This document shows positions 15,232 to 23,987 of a stretch of DNA of 42,633 nucleotides, one piece after another (the stretch's first letter is position 1; every line of letters begins with the position of its first letter). A model generated the notes under the pieces. It was not told the DNA's origin, searched no databases, and saw only the letters and a program-made list of their open reading frames with translations. The DNA is taken from contig JAHIVP010000007.1 of the NCBI GenBank assembly GCA_018816335.1, positions 1-42,633 of the forward strand. Direction: 5' to 3'. This DNA comes from Nanobdellota archaeon (GTDB taxonomy: Archaea; Nanobdellota; Nanobdellia; Pacearchaeales; GW2011-AR1). Position numbers and translations under genes: made by a program.

Positions 15232-16881
15232 TTATTTATGACTAAACCAAAATTCAAAATATCCTTTGTTTGTTTGGTCAAATCTGCAAAATCCAAATCT
15301 TTCAAATTGAATGACTTGTCCTGGTTTTAGGTTTTTTATTCCGTCATCTGCTAATCCTTCAATCCAGTTTCCGTTTTCCATTAAGATTTTTGTTTTTACT
15401 GATTTGCTAACCCATTGGATTTTTTGTATGTTTTTGTTTTCAGTGTCTGTAAATTGAGGGTTTTCTGATAAGTTTATATTAAATAAATTTATTAATCTTA
15501 TTTCTTTGTCTTTGAATTGAGTGTAATCATTTCTTGAAATAAAGATTTTGTCTACTGAGATGTTTCTTTGTTTTGGTTTTGAATGATTGAGTTTTATTTT
15601 GATGTTTTTTATTTGAGGTTGGTTTTCTATGTTTAGTTGTATTGGGTCTGTTATAAAAAAATATCTATCTGCGTCATTGTCTATTTTTTTTCTGTTTATT
15701 GCATAAAGATTTTCAATTGGAATAATTGTGTCGTTTTGAGTTAGACCTACTTCTTTAACAAAATCTTTGATTGATTCTGGAAGAATTCCTCTTCTAATTA
15801 AAGAATGGATTGAAAAAGTTCTTGGGTCATCCCATCCTGTGAATTTTCCTGATTTTACATCTGCTTGAGATTTTGACTTTGAGATTTTTGCACCTTCTAT
15901 TCCTTCTAGTCTCATCATCCCGCTGTGAATTATTTCAGGATGTGGCCATTTGAATATGTCCCAGATAAATTTTTCCATTTCAGATTCCATCATTAAATCT
16001 TTTCCTCTGATAATATGTGTGATTTTTAGTAAATGGTCGTCGATAGCCCAAGAGAAATCTAAAAGAGGCCAGACTTTGAATTTTTTTCCAACTTTAGGAT
16101 GAGGTCTTTCTGAAATTCTAAATAAAACTCTGTCTCTGAAAGCAGGATTTCTGTGTTGCATGTCTGTTTTTAATCTAAGAACTGCTTGACCTTGTTTTTG
16201 TTTGAACATTTGTTTCCATCGCTTTATTTGTTCTTTTGGTGGGAATTGTCTACAGGAACATTCTTTCATTTCAACTTTTAATTTATGAAATTCTTCTTGA
16301 GTACAGTGGCAGACATAAGCTTGTCCTAATTTTATTAATTCTTCTGCATATTTGTAATATATTTTAAGTCTGCTTGATTTGTAAATTACTGGTTTTGAGT
16401 ATTTTACTCCTAGAAGTTTGAATGTTTCTGGAATTAAGTCATAAGCTTCTTTTATTAATTGTTTTTCGTCGCTTCCAATTGTATCATCCATAATTAGTTT
16501 TATTTTACCTTTGTATTTTTCTGCATACATTGCGTTTAGAAGATATGTTCTTGCGTTTCCAATATGTAAATCTCCTGAAGGATAAGGAGCTAGACGAACA
16601 GTGAAATCTTTTGTTACATTTTCTAGTTCAGGAAGTGTTCGTTCTTTTTTTTCTGGTTTTTTTACAAGTTTGTTTAGAGAGTTGAATTCTTTTTGCTGGT
16701 CTTCTAGAGATAGTTTGTTTATTTCTTGGACAATCTCATTGATAATAGGAAATGTTTTTTGTATGTCTTTTTTATTTAATCCTGCTTTTATTAGGTGACC
16801 TATAACTGCGTTTGGGTTTGCTTTTCCATCATGGGAGATTGAGTTTTCTAAAACATAGGCTTTTATTTTTTGTTTGTCCAT
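15232..16881 (-). CDS. gltX: Glutamyl-tRNA synthetase, archaeal type
   Basis: 549 residues, archaeal/eukaryotic GluRS with a beta-barrel anticodon-binding domain. N-terminal ~100 residues helical; class I signature HIGN in RLAPYPSGDLHIGNA and KISKSKS; zinc-knuckle cysteines YVCHC and CSCRQF; active-site segment PLLDFSWAIDDHLLKITHIIRG. It charges tRNA-Glu, and in archaea also tRNA-Gln for later amidation. A TATA-like AAATTTATAACC lies about 25 nt before the ATG on the minus strand. Length is normal for the family. Confidence 0.94.
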   Translation of the reverse strand: MDKQKIKAYVLENSISHDGKANPNAVIGHLIKAGLNKKDIQKTFPIINEIVQEINKLSLEDQQKEFNSLNKLVKKPEKKERTLPELENVTKDFTVRLAPYPSGDLHIGNARTYLLNAMYAEKYKGKIKLIMDDTIGSDEKQLIKEAYDLIPETFKLLGVKYSKPVIYKSSRLKIYYKYAEELIKLGQAYVCHCTQEEFHKLKVEMKECSCRQFPPKEQIKRWKQMFKQKQGQAVLRLKTDMQHRNPAFRDRVLFRISERPHPKVGKKFKVWPLLDFSWAIDDHLLKITHIIRGKDLMMESEMEKFIWDIFKWPHPEIIHSGMMRLEGIEGAKISKSKSQADVKSGKFTGWDDPRTFSIHSLIRRGILPESIKDFVKEVGLTQNDTIIPIENLYAINRKKIDNDADRYFFITDPIQLNIENQPQIKNIKIKLNHSKPKQRNISVDKIFISRNDYTQFKDKEIRLINLFNINLSENPQFTDTENKNIQKIQWVSKSVKTKILMENGNWIEGLADDGIKNLKPGQVIQFERFGFCRFDQTNKGYFEFWFSHK

Positions 16882-16935
16882 TATTATATTATATAGAAAG
16901 GTGGTTATAAATTTGTTGATTTGTTAAACAGTTTA

Positions 16936-17412
16936 TTAATAAACACCTGATTTTCTTTCAAGTCTAGCTAGTTTTTGTTCGAATAGTTCTAGTTTTTGTT
17001 TGATATCATAAAGTTTGTCTGAGAGGTCTTCGACTTTAGAGTGTAAGCTATTTACATGGTTTGAAGATGTAGATGATAGAGATGATGTTGAAGAGGATGA
17101 ATCTGATGATGCTGCCATATTACTTAGAAATCCTAGAGCTGAGTCTGAATCTGATGAGGAGGTGGTTGGAGTTGAAGAAGGTTCTGAAGTAGTGGTTGCT
17201 CTAAATGTTGGTTGTTGTGATGTTGATCCAGGAATAAATGTTGATATTGATTCTGAGGATGTTGGAGAAGAATTGCTTAGGTCTGCATATCCGTCTTTAT
17301 TTATTGTTACTCTATCTTCTGGAATTGTTGTTTCTAGTTGTTGTCTTATATCTTCTTCTCTTAACTGAGTTAAATCAACTACTTTGTCTTTTTTTCTTAA
17401 GAATTTGAACAT
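16936..17412 (-). CDS. Ser/Thr-rich coiled-coil protein, unknown
   Basis: 158 residues. A short basic N-terminus (MFKFLRKKDKVVDL), a long low-complexity Ser/Thr/Pro linker (about 45-120), and a C-terminal coiled coil with heptad Leu (VEDLSDKLYDIKQKLELFEQKLARLERK). No signal peptide. It is 50 nt upstream of gltX on the same strand and divergent from the 17648 gene; the large overlapping plus-strand ORF is a shadow. An adaptor or structural role is possible; no family was recognised. Confidence 0.6.
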   Translation of the reverse strand: MFKFLRKKDKVVDLTQLREEDIRQQLETTIPEDRVTINKDGYADLSNSSPTSSESISTFIPGSTSQQPTFRATTTSEPSSTPTTSSSDSDSALGFLSNMAASSDSSSSTSSLSSTSSNHVNSLHSKVEDLSDKLYDIKQKLELFEQKLARLERKSGVY

Positions 17413-17461
17413 GATAATATAAGAGTGATTTGTTATTTAAATATTTGGATAAATTTAAATT

Positions 17462-17528
17462 GAAAGACAACTAACAGTTTTCTTTCGACTTTCCCTTGAA
17501 TTTCTTAAATTTGATTAACATCAAATTT
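17462..17528 (+). promoter_or_regulatory. Two-hairpin element, copy C
   Basis: Hairpin 1: GAAAGA (17462-17467) with TCTTTC (17481-17486) and inner AACT-AAC-AGTT. Linker CGACTTTCCCTTGAATTT. Hairpin 2: AAATTTGAT-TAAC-ATCAAATTT (17507-17528), a perfect 9-bp stem with the same TAAC loop as copy A. The stem sequences differ from copy A but still pair. Confidence 0.65.
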
Positions 17529-17595
17529 AAATATGTGGCTTTCTATTTTATTAATATAAAAGAGTGGGAAATTAAGGGGGATGTTTATTCTCTCT

Positions 17596-17640
17596 TGCTG
17601 CGAAGCTCCTCGCTTTGCTGCGGGCTTTCTCGCTACGGAG
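17596..17640 (+). promoter_or_regulatory. GC-rich structured leader
   Basis: A GC-rich patch in an AT-rich setting, with GCGAAGC (17600-17606) pairing with GCTTTGC (17612-17618) around TCCTC. It lies between a TATA-like TTATTAATATAAAAG and the ATG at 17648, so it would be in a ~70-nt leader, unlike the mostly leaderless neighbours. GGAG is close to the ATG. Confidence 0.35.
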
Positions 17641-17647
17641 AACAAAC

Positions 17648-19030
17648 ATGGGAGAAGTAGATAATTTTATAGCAGAGATTAATCCGAAATATAAGGATCC
17701 ATTAGAAGAGCATCAGTTAATTTATGATAGTCCGACTGAGGGAATGGAGCCTGTTTATTTTTGGCTGTTGGATTTTTTACAGCCATTTGGTAAAATTGAA
17801 AAAGTTGTTGATAATTTTAGTTCTACACCTGGAAGTGGGCATTTTTCTGAATTAAGTGGAAAGAAAACACAGATGCAGAATGAGATAAGTAAATTGTTGG
17901 GACAAGTTAATCTTGTTGTTAAAGGAGTTATAAATTTGATTTATGATTTGAAAGAGTATGAGATTCGTTTGAAAGAATATGATGATGCTAAATCAAGTGA
18001 TAAAAAAAGAAAAGATGCAGGAGATTTGGGGTTGAAACAAGTATGGATGGATGTTGTTGATGTTAAGAGAGGTGCTGGAAGTATTAATGGAATGAGTCAG
18101 CAGTTGAACTTTGTTACTTTGAGAGATGCTTATATGATGGCAAAATCAGAAGATGATGTTGATAAAATGGATTTGAATGATAGAGTTAAGAGAGTTTTGA
18201 AGTATAAACTTATTGAGTTTTTTGAGTGGAAGAAGAGAAGTGAACAAGAATTAAGAAAGAGATTTGAAATTGAGAAGACTTATTTGAAAAGTCAGGTTTC
18301 AACTTTGAAGTTGTATTCAAGATGGTTGAAGCCTTATATGAAAGCAGCTGCTGAACTTGAAATGAAAAATTCTGATGATGCTGCTTTAGTTACTGCTTTT
18401 TCAACTACAATTTTGGAACTTACATTATTAGTAACAGGAGATATTGATTTTGAACAGGCAATAATTGATGGAGATTTACCTGATGCTTTTGCTGGGAAAA
18501 AATTAAAACGAGAATATCATCCTGTTGTTTTAGTTGAATTTAAACATAGAGGATTTCCTCAAAGGGTTTCACAGCAGGGACAGTATGCTTTTGGTGGAAG
18601 AACAGAGGTTTCATTTAAAGCATATAGTATGAATGATGAAGAACTTGCTGCTTTAAAAACAAAATTAGATGAACAAGATATCAGTGATATATTTAAAATC
18701 AATCAAGGAGTTGCTGATGAAAGTTTAGATCAGTTGCAAGATGATATTGAATATTATTTAGGAGAAGATAGTGTTTTGAAAAAGAAAGATGAAAAAAAGA
18801 AAGAGGATAAAGGTGATGTTAATCCATTTTCTGCTTTGTGGAGTATTTTTAAGAGAGATAAAGGAGATGGTGAAAATAAAAAAGGAAAAATAAAAAAAGA
18901 TAGTTTTATTGAAAAAACAATTAGAGAGTTAGCTGAAAATATAGCTAAGAAAAATACTTTTAATGCTTTTGATGTTTATAAGAAAGGACATAGAATGCCT
19001 TCTCCTCCTGAACCTTTTTATGATAATTAA
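17648..19030 (+). CDS. Large cytoplasmic protein, unknown
   Basis: 460 residues from ATG 17648 (MGEVDNFIAEINPKY); the track's start at 17615 runs through the GC-rich leader. No membrane segment. It is mostly helical and charged: a helical N-terminal part (KIEKVVDNF, VNLVVKGVINLIYDLKEYEI), a central helical bundle (RKRFEIEKTYLKSQVSTLKLYSRWLKPYMKAAAELEM), a beta-containing part (YHPVVLVEFKHRGFPQR), then a Lys/Asp-rich linker and a short C-terminal helix. It starts a same-strand cluster with the next three genes. Not recognised from any named family; probably a lineage-conserved DPANN protein. Confidence 0.7.
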   Translation: MGEVDNFIAEINPKYKDPLEEHQLIYDSPTEGMEPVYFWLLDFLQPFGKIEKVVDNFSSTPGSGHFSELSGKKTQMQNEISKLLGQVNLVVKGVINLIYDLKEYEIRLKEYDDAKSSDKKRKDAGDLGLKQVWMDVVDVKRGAGSINGMSQQLNFVTLRDAYMMAKSEDDVDKMDLNDRVKRVLKYKLIEFFEWKKRSEQELRKRFEIEKTYLKSQVSTLKLYSRWLKPYMKAAAELEMKNSDDAALVTAFSTTILELTLLVTGDIDFEQAIIDGDLPDAFAGKKLKREYHPVVLVEFKHRGFPQRVSQQGQYAFGGRTEVSFKAYSMNDEELAALKTKLDEQDISDIFKINQGVADESLDQLQDDIEYYLGEDSVLKKKDEKKKEDKGDVNPFSALWSIFKRDKGDGENKKGKIKKDSFIEKTIRELAENIAKKNTFNAFDVYKKGHRMPSPPEPFYDN

Positions 19031-19092
19031 TCTATTTAGAAAATATTAAATATATGTTTGTCTTCTATAAATTAAGTATTTTTAAGATTAAA

Positions 19093-19665
19093 ATGGGAAA
19101 ATTTGTTGAGATAAAAAAGAAAGATAAATCAGATGAAGATAGTGATAAACTCGAAGAGATAACTGAAGAGGAAGATGTAGGGCCGAGTGATTATGAAGAT
19201 GGTTTTGGAGAGTTTATGACTTCTCCTGGAATGGGAGATTTTGATATTATTAATCCTGGTTTGGAATCAGAGCCTGGAGTTATACAAGGGTTTGGAAGAG
19301 GAGAAAATATTGAAGCAAATGTAGCTGATGCTCCTTCTACTCCTGGAGTTGAAGAAGATAATCAACTTGATTATGCTCAAGGTCCTAGTTATGAACAGAG
19401 TCAGGGATTATATGAAAATGTAGATTATGAAGAAATGCAATTTGATTCTACTAAAAATAATGTTAATGATTCTGATAGAATAATTAATCCTGGGTTAGAA
19501 AGAAGACAAAATTTTCATCATGAGGAGGGGCAGAGAATGAATATTGGTCAGTTTCAAAGAAGAATGGCTGGAAATCAGGGAGGAGCTAAACCAGATAGAG
19601 ATTATAGTCATACTGGAAAAGTTGAAAAAAAGAAAAGAGGAGGAGTTCTTCCTTTTGACGAATAA
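19093..19665 (+). CDS. Acidic disordered protein, unknown
   Basis: 190 residues from ATG 19093 (MGKFVEIKKKD). Highly acidic, low in hydrophobic residues, probably unstructured; contains a repeated IINPGLE motif (two copies about 80 residues apart) which might be a short binding motif. The C-terminus is basic (KVEKKKRGGVLPFDE). It sits between two large cytoplasmic proteins on the same strand and could be their partner or scaffold; this is inference. Confidence 0.6.
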   Translation: MGKFVEIKKKDKSDEDSDKLEEITEEEDVGPSDYEDGFGEFMTSPGMGDFDIINPGLESEPGVIQGFGRGENIEANVADAPSTPGVEEDNQLDYAQGPSYEQSQGLYENVDYEEMQFDSTKNNVNDSDRIINPGLERRQNFHHEEGQRMNIGQFQRRMAGNQGGAKPDRDYSHTGKVEKKKRGGVLPFDE

Positions 19666-19687
19666 TATATAATTTATAGTAAATATC

Positions 19688-19760
19688 CTCCTCCCTTGCA
19701 ATTTGCTCATGTATATAACTAATTTGTATGAGCAAATTGTTATTAATAATTCCCAATATT
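19688..19760. repeat. Hairpin family 2, copy 2
   Basis: CTCCTCCCTTG, then CAATTTGCTCAT (19699-19710) pairing perfectly with ATGAGCAAATTG (19728-19739), then TTATTAATAATTCCCAATATT. The flanks match copy 1 at 15034 closely. The intervening region to 19852 holds only AT-rich promoter-like sequence. Confidence 0.55.
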
Positions 19761-19851
19761 GAAAAAATATCTATAAGCTGTATAAATATCTTAAAAAGTT
19801 AAGTTATAAATAATTATTTAAACTAATTTTGAGTAGTAATAATATATAAAA

Positions 19852-21603
19852 GTGGCATATGAATATTTTCATGATAAAGGTCCTAATGAACTGAAAGAAG
19901 ATAGTGGAGATTTATATATTGGATATAGAATTCCGCAAGGAGAGTTAGGAGCAACAACAAGTGTTCAGACTGCTAATCAAATTAAGGAAGTTACTAATTT
20001 ATTAAATCAGGGAATTAAAAATATTGAGATATCTACTATTTCTGCTGATGTTTTTGAGATGATTCCTAAGCAACATTTGAAAGAGATTAATAGATTAACT
20101 AAATTAACAGGAAGTGAGACTTCTCTTCATGCTCCTGTTATTGATCCTTCTGGATTTACTCAGCAAGGTTGGAATGAGTCAAATAGAGAAGTTGCTGAAA
20201 ATCAATTTTCAAATGTTATGAAAAATAGCCATGAATTAAATCCTGATGGTAATATTCCTGTTACAATTCATGCTTCTCAAATTCCTGGGACAACTCATAT
20301 GAAAGATCCTGTGACTGGTGAGATGATTGCAAGAAGTATGGTTGCTGTAAATCAAGAGACAGGGGAGTTGAGAAATTTAGAAAGGGAAAAAATACATTTT
20401 CCAGATATGCAAAATATTGAAGCAGGAGAAGAATTTACTCCTGAGAGAAGATTGAAGTCTGCAAATGCTACACATTGGGAAAATCAACTTTCTCAATTAG
20501 TTTTTTATAAAGAGAGGGCTGATGAATTATTAGATGGAAATTGGCCTTCAATTGTTGGAGAGAAAAAAGAGGATTATAATGAAAAACAAATTATATCATC
20601 TCAAAAAGTTGAAAATGCAAATGTGTATTTACATAATGCTTATCAAAATGTTAATAGTTTATTTGACCAAGCTTATAAAAATTCAGATGCAGATGGAAAA
20701 GAGAAACTGAAAAATGCTTCTGATAAATTTAAAGTATATTGGAAAAAAGCTGCTGATGAAGAAGGTAGATTAAAAAATCCTGCTTTTTTTTCTGGAGCAC
20801 TACAAGTTTTGATTGGTGAGATGCAAAATATAACACAAGAAACTCCTCCTCAAATTTACAAGCCTATTGAAGATTTTGCAACTTCTAAGGCTTCTCAGAC
20901 TTTAGGTAATGTTGCTTTTAAATCTTGGAAAGAATTTGGGAAAAATTCTCCAATTGTTAGTATTGAAAATCCTCCTTATGGTTCTGCTATTTCTACTGCT
21001 AAAGATTTAAGGAATTTGGTTGATGCAACTAGGAAACAGTTTGTAGAGAAAGCTAAAACCGAAGGTTATTCTGAGAGTGAGGCTAAGGAAGCTGCTGAGA
21101 AATTGATTGGGGCGACTTGGGATACTTCACATATTTCTATGATTAGGCAACATGGTTTTGGGAAAGATACTTTGATTGATGAAGCTAAGCATATTGCTCC
21201 TGTTGTTAAGCATGTTCATTTTAATGATAATTTTGGTGGTTCACATACTGATTTGCCTGCAGGAATGGGAACTGTTCCTATGAAAGAGATTATGGGAGAG
21301 TTGGAAAAAGGTGGGGCAAAAGGTAAAAAGGTTTTTGAAGGTGGACAGTGGTTTCAGCATTTTCAGACGTCTCCTCATCCTGTTGTTATGGAGGCTGTTG
21401 GTAGTCCTTTATATGGAATGATGGCTGCTCCTTATTGGAATCAAATTAGAGATACAATGGGAAATTATATGCTGGGTCATGGTGAAATATTACCTGATCA
21501 ACATTTTTCAACTTATGGATCTGGATTTGCAACACTTCCAAGGGAATTAGGTGGGCAAATGGGTGGTGGGCAGTCAAGATTTTCAGGAGCTCCAAATCAA
21601 TAA
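19852..21603 (+). CDS. Xylose isomerase-like TIM barrel protein
   Basis: 583 residues, GTG start (no in-frame ATG nearby). The N- and C-terminal parts look like an AP-endonuclease-2/xylose-isomerase-like TIM barrel: ETSLHAPVIDPSG, PVTIHAS, SIENPPYGS (metal Glu), GATWDTSHI (metal Asp/His) and VKHVHFNDNFGGSH (metal His/Asp). A ~150-residue helical block (about 170-330) interrupts the barrel, and a long Gly/Gln-rich tail follows it. Relatives act as sugar-phosphate isomerases or AP endonucleases. Here the reaction is unknown; the metal-site motifs suggest an active enzyme. Same-strand cluster with the unknown proteins and a nucleotidyltransferase. Confidence 0.65.
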   Translation: MAYEYFHDKGPNELKEDSGDLYIGYRIPQGELGATTSVQTANQIKEVTNLLNQGIKNIEISTISADVFEMIPKQHLKEINRLTKLTGSETSLHAPVIDPSGFTQQGWNESNREVAENQFSNVMKNSHELNPDGNIPVTIHASQIPGTTHMKDPVTGEMIARSMVAVNQETGELRNLEREKIHFPDMQNIEAGEEFTPERRLKSANATHWENQLSQLVFYKERADELLDGNWPSIVGEKKEDYNEKQIISSQKVENANVYLHNAYQNVNSLFDQAYKNSDADGKEKLKNASDKFKVYWKKAADEEGRLKNPAFFSGALQVLIGEMQNITQETPPQIYKPIEDFATSKASQTLGNVAFKSWKEFGKNSPIVSIENPPYGSAISTAKDLRNLVDATRKQFVEKAKTEGYSESEAKEAAEKLIGATWDTSHISMIRQHGFGKDTLIDEAKHIAPVVKHVHFNDNFGGSHTDLPAGMGTVPMKEIMGELEKGGAKGKKVFEGGQWFQHFQTSPHPVVMEAVGSPLYGMMAAPYWNQIRDTMGNYMLGHGEILPDQHFSTYGSGFATLPRELGGQMGGGQSRFSGAPNQ

Positions 21604-21654
21604 CATTTAAAAGTTATAGTTATTTATTTATAATAATAAAAAAGAAAGAGGAAT

Positions 21655-22560
21655 ATGGTAAAATTTGAAAAGATATCTAAGAAAGAGATTAGTGAAGAGT
21701 CTAAAGATGCTAAAAAGAAATCTAAAAAAAAGTTGAAGTTTCATAAGATGAAGTCACAGTTTCCGACTTTGAATTTTGAAAGTGATAGAGATATTGCAAT
21801 GGATTTTGCTACAAAAGTTTATAAGAAATTTAGTAAGATGATTAAATCAATTATTCATTTTGGTTCAACTGTTAAGCATACTTCAAATTCAACTTCTGAT
21901 ATAGATGTGATAATTATTATAGATGATGCTAGTATTGGTTGGGATGAAGAATTGATTGCGTGGTATAGAGAAGAGTTGAGAAAGATTATTCAGAATAATC
22001 CTTATAATAGAGAGTTACATATTAATACAACTAAGTTGACAGTTTGGTGGAAAGATTTATTGATGGGTGATCCTGTTGTTATTAATATTTTGAGGTATGG
22101 TGAAGAGTTGATTGATTTTGGTGGGTTTTTTACTCCTTTGAAATCTTTGTTGCAGCAAGGGATGATTCATTCTACACCTGAAGCTGTTTATACTGCTTTG
22201 AATAGAGCTCCTCAACATTTAGAGAGAAGTAGGATTGCTGAGTTGACTGCTGTTGAAGGTTTATATTGGACAATGGTTGATTCTGCGCATGCTTTGCTTA
22301 TGACTGTTAAAGAGGTTCCTCCAAGTCCAGAACATGTTCCAATAATGTTGAAAGAATTATTTGTTGATAAAGGATTGTTAAAGATGGATTATGTTACATT
22401 ATATAGAGATGTTTATGTTTTGAATAGAAAAATTATTCATGGAGAAGTTACTGATATGAAAGGTTCTGAATTAGAAGTGTTACAAGATAAAGCTAGAGAT
22501 TTTTTGAAAGTTATGACTAATTTAATAAATGAAATAATTAAAGAGAGAGAAGGGTTGTAA
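21655..22560 (+). CDS. Nucleotidyltransferase (MNT-HEPN-like)
   Basis: 301 residues. After a Lys-rich start, residues about 62-85 carry the nucleotidyltransferase signature HFGSTVKHTSNSTSDIDVIIII (GS...DxD). A helical C-terminal part with AHALLMTVKEVPPSPEHVPIM and LNRKIIHGEVT resembles HEPN domains often joined to minimal nucleotidyltransferases. Such pairs can be toxin-antitoxin systems or tRNA/protein-modifying enzymes, but the fusion in one stable cluster with the TIM-barrel protein suggests a cellular role. Begins about 50 nt after the previous gene, so co-transcription is likely. Confidence 0.7.
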   Translation: MVKFEKISKKEISEESKDAKKKSKKKLKFHKMKSQFPTLNFESDRDIAMDFATKVYKKFSKMIKSIIHFGSTVKHTSNSTSDIDVIIIIDDASIGWDEELIAWYREELRKIIQNNPYNRELHINTTKLTVWWKDLLMGDPVVINILRYGEELIDFGGFFTPLKSLLQQGMIHSTPEAVYTALNRAPQHLERSRIAELTAVEGLYWTMVDSAHALLMTVKEVPPSPEHVPIMLKELFVDKGLLKMDYVTLYRDVYVLNRKIIHGEVTDMKGSELEVLQDKARDFLKVMTNLINEIIKEREGL

Positions 22561-22579
22561 TTAAAATAAAAAATTATTC

Positions 22580-23173
22580 TTAAGGAGTAGCTGGTGCTGT
22601 AGGGTGTATTTGATTATGTTCATTAACAATGCTTTCTATTGTTCTTTGTTCTCCTCTTGCTAATGCTTCTGGGTAAGCTACAGCTTCAATATAGTGTTTT
22701 TGTGCAGTTCCTACTAAACTTAATGCTCTAATTGCATCTCTATTGCTATATTTGTCAGCTGCTTCAGCTTTAGCTACATCCCTTAAATCACTAATATACA
22801 TTCCTTCATAAGGTTTTAATATTTCTTTTGCTTCATCTGAAAGACTTAATCCTGAGAAGTCTACAAAATCAGCTGTTCTTGAACCATCAAATGCATCGTC
22901 AAATTTTCCACTATATAAACTAATTGCTTTTAATATTCCCTCATGGGCTAAATGACCTGCACTTAATCCTCTTCTTGCTGAACTTAGAGCGTCGTTTAAT
23001 ACTGGATCATCTGCATCATTTGAATTTTCTCCGAAATAGAATTCATCCATAGCATCTACTGCTACTCCTCTTCTTGATTGATCATTCATAGTTATTTGAG
23101 CAAGAGCACCATGTCTATATCTTTGTAATCTTGCTTTTACATTCTCAAAATCATATCCGTCATCTGCTGGCAT
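22580..23173 (-). CDS. Soluble helical protein, unknown
   Basis: 197 residues, no signal or membrane segment, rich in Ala and Asp (LSSARRGLSAGHLAHEGILKAI; AKAEAADKYSNRDAIRAL). It stands alone, convergent to the nucleotidyltransferase gene. Its even acidic and alanine content differs from the Lys-rich neighbours. No family recognised. Confidence 0.6.
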   Translation of the reverse strand: MPADDGYDFENVKARLQRYRHGALAQITMNDQSRRGVAVDAMDEFYFGENSNDADDPVLNDALSSARRGLSAGHLAHEGILKAISLYSGKFDDAFDGSRTADFVDFSGLSLSDEAKEILKPYEGMYISDLRDVAKAEAADKYSNRDAIRALSLVGTAQKHYIEAVAYPEALARGEQRTIESIVNEHNQIHPTAPATP

Positions 23174-23239
23174 TTTTTATTAAATTATTATTAATTTTGT
23201 TACTATTACGCAGTTAATATAGTATTTAAACTTTTCGAT

Positions 23240-23812
23240 TTAGTAGTTTTCACACAATACCTCGTAGTAAGATTGAGGGTGATTACAAGCTGGACAAACA
23301 TCAGGGGCCTCTTCTCCTTGGTGAACATATCCACAGTTTCTACATTTCCATTTAACTGATTTATCTTTCTTGAAAACTGTTGAATTTTCTATGTTTTCTA
23401 GCAGTTTTCTGTATCTTTTTTCATGTTGTTCTTCTACTTCTGCTATTTCTTTGAATGATTCTGCAACATCTTTGAAACCTTCTTTTTCAGCTGTTTTTTC
23501 AAAATCTGGATAAATTGTTCCGTATTCTGCTTTTTCTCCGTCAGCTGATGCTAATAAATTCTCTACAGTTGAGCCTATTTTTCCTGCTGGATATGTGGCT
23601 GTTATTTCTAAATCATGACCTTCTAAATATTTAAAGAAAATTTTAGCATGTTCTTTTTCATTATCAGCTGTTTCTAGAAATATTGCTGCTATTTGTTCAT
23701 ATCCTTCTGCTTTTGCTGCAGATGCAAAGTATGTGTATCTGTTTCTTGCTTGGGATTCTCCTGCAAATGCTTTTAGAAGGTTTTTTTCTGTTTCACTTCC
23801 TTTTAATTCCAT
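23240..23812 (-). CDS. rbr: Rubrerythrin
   Basis: 190 residues: N-terminal ferritin-like diiron domain (NLLKAFAGESQARNRYTYFA, with ExxH in DNEKEHAKIFF and EVEEQHEKRY) and a C-terminal rubredoxin domain with CRNCGYVHQGEEAPDVCPACNHP (CxxC twice). It reduces hydrogen peroxide in anaerobes. A TATA-like AAAATATAAAAAC lies about 28 nt before the ATG on the minus strand. Full length for the family. Confidence 0.95.
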   Translation of the reverse strand: MELKGSETEKNLLKAFAGESQARNRYTYFASAAKAEGYEQIAAIFLETADNEKEHAKIFFKYLEGHDLEITATYPAGKIGSTVENLLASADGEKAEYGTIYPDFEKTAEKEGFKDVAESFKEIAEVEEQHEKRYRKLLENIENSTVFKKDKSVKWKCRNCGYVHQGEEAPDVCPACNHPQSYYEVLCENY

Positions 23813-23945
23813 TATTATAATTGGGATTTTGAGTTTTTATATTTTCGGGTGTGAATTTTAGAATTTAAAGTATAATTAGAAGCATTTAAAAGGGATGTAT
23901 TTTTCCTATATATAACAGAAATTTTAACTATTTGTGATTAATTTT

Positions 23946-23959
23946 TAACAAATTTGTTA
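23946..23959. promoter_or_regulatory. Palindrome before cold-shock gene
   Basis: TAACAAATTTGTTA, a perfect 14-bp palindrome, lies 29-42 nt before the csp ATG and just after a TATA-like CTATATATAAC. It could be an operator or a leader hairpin. Confidence 0.4.
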
Positions 23960-23987
23960 GAGTTTCTGAATTAAATACGGAGTAAAA

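Noticed and set aside
17015-17368. 117-residue acidic plus-strand ORF opposite the Ser-rich protein
   Set aside because: It is the antisense shadow of a Ser/Thr-rich low-complexity gene; the minus frame has the better start, promoter and coiled coil.
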